Shown: piece by piece, positions 33,348-38,930 of the stretch
How positions within the stretch are numbered: position 1 is the first letter of the stretch
How the letters are laid out: every line of letters starts with the position of its first letter
NCBI GenBank assembly: GCA_003605035.1
Contig: QZKJ01000104.1
Coordinates: 1 to 38,930, forward strand
Length of the DNA stretch: 38,930 bases
Reading direction: 5' to 3'
Source: Desulfurivibrio sp.
GTDB lineage: Bacteria; Desulfobacterota; Desulfobulbia; Desulfobulbales; SURF-16
Notes under the pieces: generated by a model
Seen by the model: the letters and a program-made list of their open reading frames with translations, nothing else
Told to the model about the DNA's origin: nothing
The model's database searches: none
Made by a program: the position numbers and the translations under genes

Positions 33348-34588
33348 AAGAGAGAGATAAACAGCAGACGGCAGGTGATCAATGCGCCAAATGCGGAGCA
33401 TGCACCGCCGTCTGCCCTGTTTATCAGGTTACCGGCCGCGAATCCCTCACTGCCAGGGGCAGACTGCATCTGTTAAACCGGCTCACCAACCCCGCTTCGC
33501 CGACTTTTGGCAAAATCGTTTCCGCCTGTCTGCTCTGCGGCGCCTGCCTCGACGTCTGTCCCCGGAAAATCGACACCCTCACCCCGCTGATCAGAGCCCG
33601 GGAGCAGTTGCCCCTGTCTGCCCGGCACCGGTTGCCGGGAAAGCTGGCTGCCAGGAAAACCCTTGCCTCGCCGCGGCTGCTCGGCGGCCTGGCCGCCCTC
33701 AGGCGGCAACTGCTGCAACACCTGCCGAAAACAAGCGGCCTGTGGCTGAAGCTTGCGCTGCTGCCCGAGGATTATGCACCCGAGGAGGCCCGCCCCGCCC
33801 CGCCGGCCGGCCAACCAAGCGGCGGCCCGCCTGTGGTCAGCTACTTCAGCGGCTGCCTGGCCCGCTATCTGAGCCCCGACATCAGCGCAGCCACCGATTT
33901 TCTCACCCGCCGGGTGAGCGGCGCCCCCCTGCTGATCCCGGCGGAGCAGACCTGCTGCGGTCTGGCCTCTTTTTCCGCCGGCAGCAGACAGGAGGCCCTG
34001 GATCTTGCCAGACAAAACATCGCCGCCTTTGCCGGCCACGACCTGCCGATCCTCACCTCCTGCGCCTCCTGTTACAGCCACCTGCGCTCCTATGCCGCCC
34101 TGCTGGCCGATGATCCCCAATGGCGCAGACCGGCCGAGGAGTTCAGTGCCAGGCTGCGGGAATTTTCCCGCTTTTTCCTGGCAGCCGGGCTTGCGCCACC
34201 CAGCGCTCCAGCGGCTGCAGAAGAAGCGGACACGCTTCACATTTTTTACCACGACCCCTGCCATCTCCGCTTCGGCCCGGAAAAAACCATGGAGCAGCCG
34301 CGCCGACTGCTGGCAGCCATCACCGGCGCCCCACCCCTGGAGCCGGCCGACGGACCGCACTGCTGCGGCCAGGGCGGCCTTTTCCATCTCGCCCATCCCC
34401 ATTTGTCGCAGCAGATTTTCGCAGCAGCCGTGCGGCAATTGCCGGAACCATCGGCTTCCCATGTTGTCACTAGCTGCAGCGGCTGCCTGCTGCAATGGCA
34501 GCAGGGATTGCGCCGGGCAGGATTCTCCGGCCGGACCTGTCACCTGGCGGTGCTGCTGGCCGGCATCATCCGGCGCAGAGGCGGCTAA
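33344..34588 (+). CDS. (Fe-S) oxidoreductase subunit, GlcF-like
   Basis: A 414-residue protein with two N-terminal 4Fe-4S motifs (CAKCGACTAVCP at 14-25 and CLLCGACLDVCP near 62-73) and two CCG (cysteine-rich) domains: SYFSGCLARY with EQTCCGLASF and SCASCYSH, then YHDPCHLRFG, HCCGQGGLF and SCSGCLLQ. This is the architecture of GlcF, the Fe-S subunit of glycolate oxidase, and of heterodisulfide-reductase-type subunits. No flavoprotein (GlcD) partner is in the window. The start is a GTG at 33344 overlapping the prfB stop, so translation is coupled to prfB. Confidence 0.85.
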   Translation: MKERDKQQTAGDQCAKCGACTAVCPVYQVTGRESLTARGRLHLLNRLTNPASPTFGKIVSACLLCGACLDVCPRKIDTLTPLIRAREQLPLSARHRLPGKLAARKTLASPRLLGGLAALRRQLLQHLPKTSGLWLKLALLPEDYAPEEARPAPPAGQPSGGPPVVSYFSGCLARYLSPDISAATDFLTRRVSGAPLLIPAEQTCCGLASFSAGSRQEALDLARQNIAAFAGHDLPILTSCASCYSHLRSYAALLADDPQWRRPAEEFSARLREFSRFFLAAGLAPPSAPAAAEEADTLHIFYHDPCHLRFGPEKTMEQPRRLLAAITGAPPLEPADGPHCCGQGGLFHLAHPHLSQQIFAAAVRQLPEPSASHVVTSCSGCLLQWQQGLRRAGFSGRTCHLAVLLAGIIRRRGG

Positions 34589-34733
34589 AGAGGATGCCAG
34601 GCGCGCCTCCTCTGCCCCCTTTTTCCCATTCCTGGCAAAATAACAGTTGAAAATTATCAGCGGATCAAGAACAATTGTCGGCAAGCAACTACCTGTTACC
34701 ATTATCTCTCCCACTTATCCTTCTGGAGGTTGT

Positions 34734-35597
34734 ATGAGAATAAAGACTTTTTTTCTGATGACATTTTTCTGCGTCATGGGCCTCTGCCTCACCGCCCAGG
34801 CCAAGGTTGACTCGGAGCTGGGCACTTCCTTCAAGTCAGCCGCCGCCCCCCTTGATCTGGCCAGCTCGGTCAACGGCAAGTATGTCTTCGTGTTAAGCAA
34901 AGGCAGCGTGGGCATTTACACCCCTGACGGCAAACTGGTGGATGCCATCGCCGTTGATCCTTCCTTCAACCGGATTTCCGTCGCAGGGCTCGATCTGGCC
35001 AATCTCGAAGACAAAATTTACCTGAGCAGCGAAAGCACCGGCAAGGTGCAGGAAATCAACTTCTCCTTCATCGTCTCCATCGACACCGCGGCCGCACCCT
35101 TTCTCGGCATGCCCGACGCCCCGGTATCCATCGTGATCTTCAGCGACTTTCAATGCCCCTACTGCTCCAAGCTCGGGCCGATCTTTGATGAAGTGCTGCA
35201 GAAGAACCCGGAAACCGTCAAGGTCGCCTACAAACACTTCCCCATCCGCGGCCACGCCCAGGCCCTGCCCGCCGCCCTGGCCGCCATCGCCGCCCAGAAA
35301 CAGGGAAAATTCTGGGAGTTTCACGATCTGCTCTTTCAGAACATGCGGGATCTCAAGCCGGAAAAATACCTTGAACTGGCCACCTCGCTGGGCCTGAACC
35401 TGGAGCAGTTCAAAAAGGACATGGCCGATCCGCAGAGCATGGCCCAGGCCAGCAAGGACCAGCAGGACGGAGTCGCTGCCGGGGTGAAGGGGACCCCCTC
35501 CATTTTTATCAACGGCAGAAACGTAAAAGACCGCACGCCTGCCGGCATGCAGAAACTCATTGACGAGGAACTGGCAAAAATCAGGAGTACTAAATAG
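34734..35597 (+). CDS. DsbA-like secreted thiol-disulfide oxidoreductase
   Basis: A 287-residue protein. The ATG at 34734 has GGAGG (34725-34729) just upstream and opens a signal peptide (RIKTFFLMTFFCVMGLCLTAQA). A N-terminal region of about 100 residues (FKSAAAPLDLASSVNGKYVF to YLSSESTGKV) has no clear family. The C-terminal thioredoxin/DsbA fold carries the redox motif CPYC (about 140) in FSDFQCPYCSK and the cis-Pro loop GTPSIFING. It should work in the periplasm as a disulfide oxidase or isomerase. The stretch 34589-34733 holds no supported gene. Confidence 0.88.
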   Translation: MRIKTFFLMTFFCVMGLCLTAQAKVDSELGTSFKSAAAPLDLASSVNGKYVFVLSKGSVGIYTPDGKLVDAIAVDPSFNRISVAGLDLANLEDKIYLSSESTGKVQEINFSFIVSIDTAAAPFLGMPDAPVSIVIFSDFQCPYCSKLGPIFDEVLQKNPETVKVAYKHFPIRGHAQALPAALAAIAAQKQGKFWEFHDLLFQNMRDLKPEKYLELATSLGLNLEQFKKDMADPQSMAQASKDQQDGVAAGVKGTPSIFINGRNVKDRTPAGMQKLIDEELAKIRSTK

Positions 35598-35605
35598 TTT
35601 TCCCC

Positions 35606-36613
35606 ATGGTGAGCAGCGCGACACAGACCCAGCTCTCTTTTACGGATAACGAGGCGGCACGCCTCCTGTACGGCGACCTGAACCGCAATCTGCTGGCTAT
35701 TGAAAAGGCGGTGGGGGTTACGGTCAAGGCCAGGGGCACGACCCTGACCATCTCCGGCCCTGATCATCACGTGGCAACCACCGCCGCCACCCTCAATCAG
35801 CTTTACGAGCTCATCGTCACCGGCTATCCGATCTATGCGGCGGATGTGGCCTACGCCCTGCGCATCATGGAGCGTTCGCCCCAGACCAGCCTGAAGGAGA
35901 TCTTCCTCGACCAGGTCTACATCACGGCCAAGCACCGGATCGTCTCGCCCAAGAGCATCAACCAGAAGCTCTATATCGACGCCATCCGCAACAACGACAT
36001 CGCCTTCGGCATCGGCCCGGCCGGCACCGGCAAAACCTATCTGGCCGTGGCCATGGCCATCGCCGCCTACAGCGCCAACCAGGTCAAATCCATCATTCTC
36101 ACCCGGCCGGCGGTGGAGGCCGGGGAAAACCTGGGTTTTCTGCCCGGCGACCTGGTGGAAAAAATCAATCCCTACCTGCGGCCGCTGCATGACGCCCTCA
36201 ATGACATGCTCGGCCGGGAACGGGCCAAGGAACTGGTGGAGCGGGAGATCATCGAGATCGCCCCCCTGGCCTTCATGCGGGGCCGCACCTTGAACAATGC
36301 CTTTGTCATTCTCGATGAGGCCCAGAACACCACCCCGGCGCAGATGAAGATGTTTCTCACCCGCCTGGGCTTCAGCTCCAAGGCGGTCATCACCGGCGAC
36401 ATCACCCAGATCGACCTGCCCCGCGAGCGCGGCTCAGGACTGATCCACGCCGCGCGCATCCTGAAAAAAATCAAGGGAATCTCCTTCAGCTATTTCACCG
36501 ATGTTGACGTGGTTCGCCATCCCCTGGTGCAGCAGATCATCCGGGCCTATGAACAGAAAGGAAAGGCGCCGCTGAAAAAGGAGAAAGGCGATGCCCGTTC
36601 TGCTGAGAAGTGA
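35606..36613 (+). CDS. ybeZ: PhoH-family ATPase (YbeZ)
   Basis: A 335-residue PhoH-type P-loop NTPase. An N-terminal domain (about 1-110, [19 protein letters not shown]) resembling a KH-like fold precedes Walker [11 protein letters not shown] and Walker [11 protein letters not shown], with a conserved RGRTL and GDITQIDLP in between. The family is tied to rRNA and mRNA processing together with YbeY. It starts 8 bases after the previous stop and overlaps ybeY by 23 bases, so coupling is expected. Confidence 0.93.
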   Translation: MVSSATQTQLSFTDNEAARLLYGDLNRNLLAIEKAVGVTVKARGTTLTISGPDHHVATTAATLNQLYELIVTGYPIYAADVAYALRIMERSPQTSLKEIFLDQVYITAKHRIVSPKSINQKLYIDAIRNNDIAFGIGPAGTGKTYLAVAMAIAAYSANQVKSIILTRPAVEAGENLGFLPGDLVEKINPYLRPLHDALNDMLGRERAKELVEREIIEIAPLAFMRGRTLNNAFVILDEAQNTTPAQMKMFLTRLGFSSKAVITGDITQIDLPRERGSGLIHAARILKKIKGISFSYFTDVDVVRHPLVQQIIRAYEQKGKAPLKKEKGDARSAEK

Positions 36614-37052
36614 AATCAAACATCTGCCCGTCACTCCTGCCTGGATGAAGAAAACAGCCGCCGCCCTGCTGCGGCATGCGGGCAGGAAGCATGGCGAATT
36701 AAGCATCCTGCTGGTTGATGACAGCCGCATGACCGAACTCAACAGCACCTACCGGGGCATGGCAGGGCCCACCAACGTGCTCTCTTTCCCCATGGCTGCC
36801 GAGCCTGTTGCCACGGCGCCGCAGCTGCTGGGCGATATCGTCATTTCCGTGGAGACCGCGACCCGGGAGGCGGCTGATTGCGGCAGGACCGTGGAGGATT
36901 ACCTGTGCATCCTGCTGGTCCATGGCCTGGTCCATCTGCTCGGCTATGACCATGAGCGCGGCGCGGAGGATGCCGCCGCCATGACGGCAATGGAAAAAGA
37001 GCTGCTGTGTAAGATCAGCGCGGCAAAGGTGCTTGCTCCTTTATCCGAATAG
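36591..37052 (+). CDS. ybeY: Endoribonuclease YbeY
   Basis: A 153-residue metal-dependent RNase needed for 16S rRNA 3' end maturation and ribosome quality control. The zinc motif HGLVHLLGYDH (H-x3-H-x5-H) lies at about 111-121, preceded by GPTNVLSFP and LGDIVIS. It overlaps ybeZ by 23 bases and has a GGAG-containing upstream site. The pair is the classic ybeZ-ybeY unit. Confidence 0.95.
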   Translation: MPVLLRSEIKHLPVTPAWMKKTAAALLRHAGRKHGELSILLVDDSRMTELNSTYRGMAGPTNVLSFPMAAEPVATAPQLLGDIVISVETATREAADCGRTVEDYLCILLVHGLVHLLGYDHERGAEDAAAMTAMEKELLCKISAAKVLAPLSE

Positions 37053-37066
37053 GGGTATTTTTAGCG

Positions 37067-37135
37067 CACTTCAGGCACTTCAAGCAGTTAAACTTTAGGC
37101 ACTTTAAGTACTTCAAGTACTTTAGGCACTTCAAG
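37067..37135. repeat. 9-bp tandem repeats between ybeY and pdxJ
   Basis: Units of CACTTCARG type (CACTTCAGG, CACTTCAAG, then CACTTTAAG, TACTTCAAG, TACTTTAGG, CACTTCAAG) are arranged head to tail, with an irregular 15-base block in the middle. The period equals that of the array at 21720. It ends just before the pdxJ ribosome site. Confidence 0.75.
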
Positions 37136-37154
37136 ATTATCCTGAGGGGAGAAA

Positions 37155-37868
37155 ATGGTAAAGCTTGCCATAAACGTCGATCACGTTGCCACCCTGCGCC
37201 AGGCCAGGGGCATTGACGAACCTGACCCGGTGCTGGCCGCCGGCATCTGTGAGCTGGCAGGGGCGGCTGGTATTGTCGTGCACCTGCGGGAAGACCGCCG
37301 CCATATCCAGGACCGGGACGTGATTCTCCTGCGCCAGACCGTCAAGACCAAACTCAATCTGGAAATGGGGGCAGCCGAGGAAATCATCAATATCGCCCTG
37401 AATCTGAAACCGGACATGGTGACCCTGGTGCCGGAAAAAAGGGCGGAGCTGACCACCGAAGGCGGGCTTGACGTGATCGGCCAGCAGCAGCATCTTGCCA
37501 GGGTCATCGCCCAGATGAAGGAGGCCGGCATTCCGGTCAGCCTGTTCATCAATCCGGATGCCGCACAGATCAAGGCCGCCAAAAAGGTTGGCGCCACCTT
37601 TGTGGAAATCCACACCGGCCGGTACAGCGATGCGACAAGCGATGAGGAACAGGAGCGGGAATTTGCCATGATCGTGGCGGCGGTGAATGCCGCCCACGGG
37701 GCTGGTCTGCGGATCAATGCCGGCCATGGCCTGAACTACCGGAACACCGCCAGGATTGCCGCCCTGGACAAAATCGAGGAGCTCAGTATCGGCCATGCGG
37801 TGATGGCCAGGGCCATCTATGTGGGACTGGACCAGGCGGTGCGGGAGATGCTCGACCTCTGCTGCTGA
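37155..37868 (+). CDS. pdxJ: Pyridoxine 5'-phosphate synthase
   Basis: A 237-residue PdxJ, joining 1-deoxyxylulose 5-phosphate with 3-amino-2-oxopropyl phosphate to form PNP in the DXP-dependent vitamin B6 route. [14 protein letters not shown], the central [14 protein letters not shown] motif, [15 protein letters not shown], and NAGHGLNY are family signatures. A GAGGGGAG site precedes ATG 37155. Convergent with the next gene, 20 bases away. Confidence 0.96.
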   Translation: MVKLAINVDHVATLRQARGIDEPDPVLAAGICELAGAAGIVVHLREDRRHIQDRDVILLRQTVKTKLNLEMGAAEEIINIALNLKPDMVTLVPEKRAELTTEGGLDVIGQQQHLARVIAQMKEAGIPVSLFINPDAAQIKAAKKVGATFVEIHTGRYSDATSDEEQEREFAMIVAAVNAAHGAGLRINAGHGLNYRNTARIAALDKIEELSIGHAVMARAIYVGLDQAVREMLDLCC

Positions 37869-37888
37869 AAGTATTGACTGGACACGAC

Positions 37889-38341
37889 TCACCTGAAGGC
37901 TGACCAGGCGCCGCCGGTCACCAGCGGAGAAACATAACACTCGCCGCGGCGGATCCGGTCAACCGCGACAAAGAGCTCCGTATCGGCATTTTCCTTGAGC
38001 AGATATCCTTCCGCCCCGGCGGCCAGCACATAATCCACGTATTCCCTTTCCCGGTGCATGGTTAGGATCAGAACTTTCACCTGCGGATAGGTCATTTTTA
38101 TCTCGCGGGTGGCGGCCAGCCCATGATGATTCGGCATGGAAATACCCCAGATCACCATATCAGGCGGTTCCTTTTTAAACAGATCAAGGAGCCGGAGGTC
38201 ATCACCGGCCTCTCCGACCACCTGCAGTTCCCCCGACCCTTCGAGAAGCTCCTTCACGCACTGGCGAAACATGGCATGATCATCGGCCAATACAATACGA
38301 TACGCGCCCACTGTCGGTTCCTCAGCCCCTAACTCGCTCAT
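37889..38341 (-). CDS. NarL-type receiver without phospho-Asp or DNA-binding domain
   Basis: A 150-residue receiver of the NarL/FixJ kind (RIVLADDHAMFRQCVKELL, LILTMHREREYVDYVLAAG, GYLLKENA). At the phospho-acceptor the sequence is VIWGISMP, so G66 (codon GGT) replaces the Asp (GAT/GAC expected). The DD pocket and the Lys are kept. The NarL helix-turn-helix output is absent; the frame stops 20 bases before pdxJ. So it is either a non-phosphorylated partner protein or a decaying regulator. No kinase neighbour. The upstream ribosome site is weak. Confidence 0.8.
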   Translation of the reverse strand: MSELGAEEPTVGAYRIVLADDHAMFRQCVKELLEGSGELQVVGEAGDDLRLLDLFKKEPPDMVIWGISMPNHHGLAATREIKMTYPQVKVLILTMHREREYVDYVLAAGAEGYLLKENADTELFVAVDRIRRGECYVSPLVTGGAWSAFR

Positions 38342-38363
38342 TGTCTGCCTGATTGCTGCCGGT

Positions 38364-38404
38364 TAAACAAAAACAGGTCCCCCGGCAAATCCGGGAGACC
38401 TGTT
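38364..38404 (-). terminator. Intrinsic terminator (minus strand)
   Basis: Read on the minus strand: AACAGGTC paired with GACCTGTT around an inner CCCGG/CCGGG stem and a short loop, then TTTTTGTTT. A strong stem plus T-run. It lies between the receiver gene and the Asp-rich protein gene and would end transcripts from the right-hand gene. Confidence 0.75.
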
Positions 38405-38446
38405 GCATGCAGCCACTCGGGAGCCCTGAATGAACGCTGCGGCACC

Positions 38447-38475
38447 GCTGCCCGCCTGTTACGCGGGCGGGCAGC
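38447..38475. repeat. 10-bp GC-rich inverted repeat
   Basis: GCTGCCCGCC (38447-38456) and GGCGGGCAGC (38466-38475) pair across a 9-base loop. No T-run on either side. Position between two terminators; role unknown. Confidence 0.45.
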
Positions 38476-38492
38476 TGAATGCGCATTTTCTT

Positions 38493-38525
38493 AAAAAAAA
38501 TCCTGTTCGTTGTTCAGGCAGGATT
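38493..38525 (-). terminator. Intrinsic terminator next to the Asp-rich gene
   Basis: On the minus strand AATCCTG (38519-38525) pairs with CAGGATT (38499-38505), followed by a run of T (38493-38500). It starts about 30 bases after the stop of the gene at 38558, the expected place for its own terminator. Confidence 0.65.
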
Positions 38526-38557
38526 CCCAACAACCAAGGAGCAGAAGATGGCTCCTG

Positions 38558-38930
38558 TCAGCCGTTGCCTTTGCAGTCTTTCAGCTTGTCCTTGATGTTG
38601 TCCTTGTCACGCTGCCGGCCGGCCAGGATCATGTTGATGCTGGCGGGGCTGTACTCGTCGTCCAGGCAGGAGTCAGGGTCACGAACCCGATCTTGATCAC
38701 CCGCACCGTTTCCGTTGTCCCCTGCAAGAGTAAATCTGCCGCTCAGATCCGTGCTGTAGTCCCAGCCGTCGCGATCCTGATCCGGTCCGTCCCCGTCACA
38801 TGTTCCATCGTTATCGCGATCATGCGTACGGTCTGCAGCAAGATCGAACCTGCCGCTCATATCCCTGTAATTCCAACCGTCACGATCCTGATCCGGTCCG
38901 TCCCCGTCGCATATTCCATCGTTATCGCGA
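38558..38930 (-). CDS. Asp-rich repeat protein (3' part; runs off the window)
   Basis: The frame is open to the window edge, so at least 123 residues are seen without the true start. Repeats of RDNDG.CDGDGPDQDRDGW and then LSGRFDLA appear at least twice. The DxDxDG spacing is like calcium-binding loops of thrombospondin type 3 or EF-hand-type repeats; calcium binding is an inference. Each repeat has one Cys. The C-terminus changes to a Lys-rich KDKLKDCKGNG. The protein may be exported, but the N-terminus is outside the window. Confidence 0.55.
   Translation of the reverse strand, partial: RDNDGICDGDGPDQDRDGWNYRDMSGRFDLAADRTHDRDNDGTCDGDGPDQDRDGWDYSTDLSGRFTLAGDNGNGAGDQDRVRDPDSCLDDEYSPASINMILAGRQRDKDNIKDKLKDCKGNG
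38766..38930 (-). repeat. 111-bp direct repeats in the Asp-rich gene
   Basis: Positions 38766-38819 and 38877-38930 are nearly identical 54-base blocks offset by 111 bases (37 codons). The high identity and whole-codon period mean recent duplication; the array may continue past the window. Confidence 0.85.

Noticed and set aside
37067..37135. CRISPR array
   Set aside because: Units are 9 bases with no spacers, so it is a simple tandem repeat.

Overview
The window looks like a chromosomal piece of a Gram-negative, anaerobic Desulfobacterota (former Deltaproteobacteria) genome, most likely a Desulfobulbales-like organism. This rests on gene content and style: a sigma-54 activator beside a chemosensory operon, PocR/PAS hybrid kinases, an Lnt/CorC pair, a frameshifted prfB, and an unusual split acyl-CoA carboxylase. 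The genus is an inference and cannot be fixed without a search.

Layout. (1) 1-1360 is accessory DNA: a REP/BIME-type palindrome pair, an AT-rich higBA toxin-antitoxin pair, and frameshifted remnants of a REP-associated (RAYT) transposase and a Sel1-repeat protein. (2) 1420-13868 is one chemosensory locus. It starts with a sigma-54 enhancer-binding activator, then a control region with two dyad sites and a -24/-12 promoter, then a Cys-less thioredoxin-like protein, a STAS protein, CheY, CheA, a truncated CheR-like protein, a poly-HAMP MCP, CheW, CheR, CheD and CheB. (3) 13869-15233 holds decaying regulators: an HDOD-like tail fused to a receiver, and a receiver remnant with an in-frame stop. 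(4) 15234-19838 is a 1534-residue hybrid kinase with an intrinsic terminator behind it. (5) 20143-25644 (minus) is a carboxylase operon: biotin carboxylase, a fused AccA-AccD carboxyltransferase, a tandem biotinyl-like protein and a biotin ligase, with a 9-bp minisatellite inside. (6) 26084-28533 is corC-lnt. (7) 28686-31703 is a membrane hybrid kinase. (8) 31724-32044 (minus) is a small lipoprotein. (9) 32252-37868 is prfB (programmed frameshift), a GlcF-like Fe-S protein, a DsbA-like oxidoreductase, phoH, ybeY and pdxJ. (10) 37889-38930 (minus) is a receiver lacking its phospho-Asp and the 3' part of an Asp-rich repeat protein.

How the genes fit together. The chemosensory set is complete (receptor, coupling, kinase, regulator, methylation, demethylation, deamidation). 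The adjacent activator, the paired upstream sites and the sigma-54 promoter suggest the pathway is itself switched on by a two-component or PAS/GAF-sensed signal. The carboxylase genes form a plausible acetyl-CoA carboxylase with its own biotin ligase, but the carrier has a non-standard biotinylation motif. No tRNA, rRNA or CRISPR array was seen.
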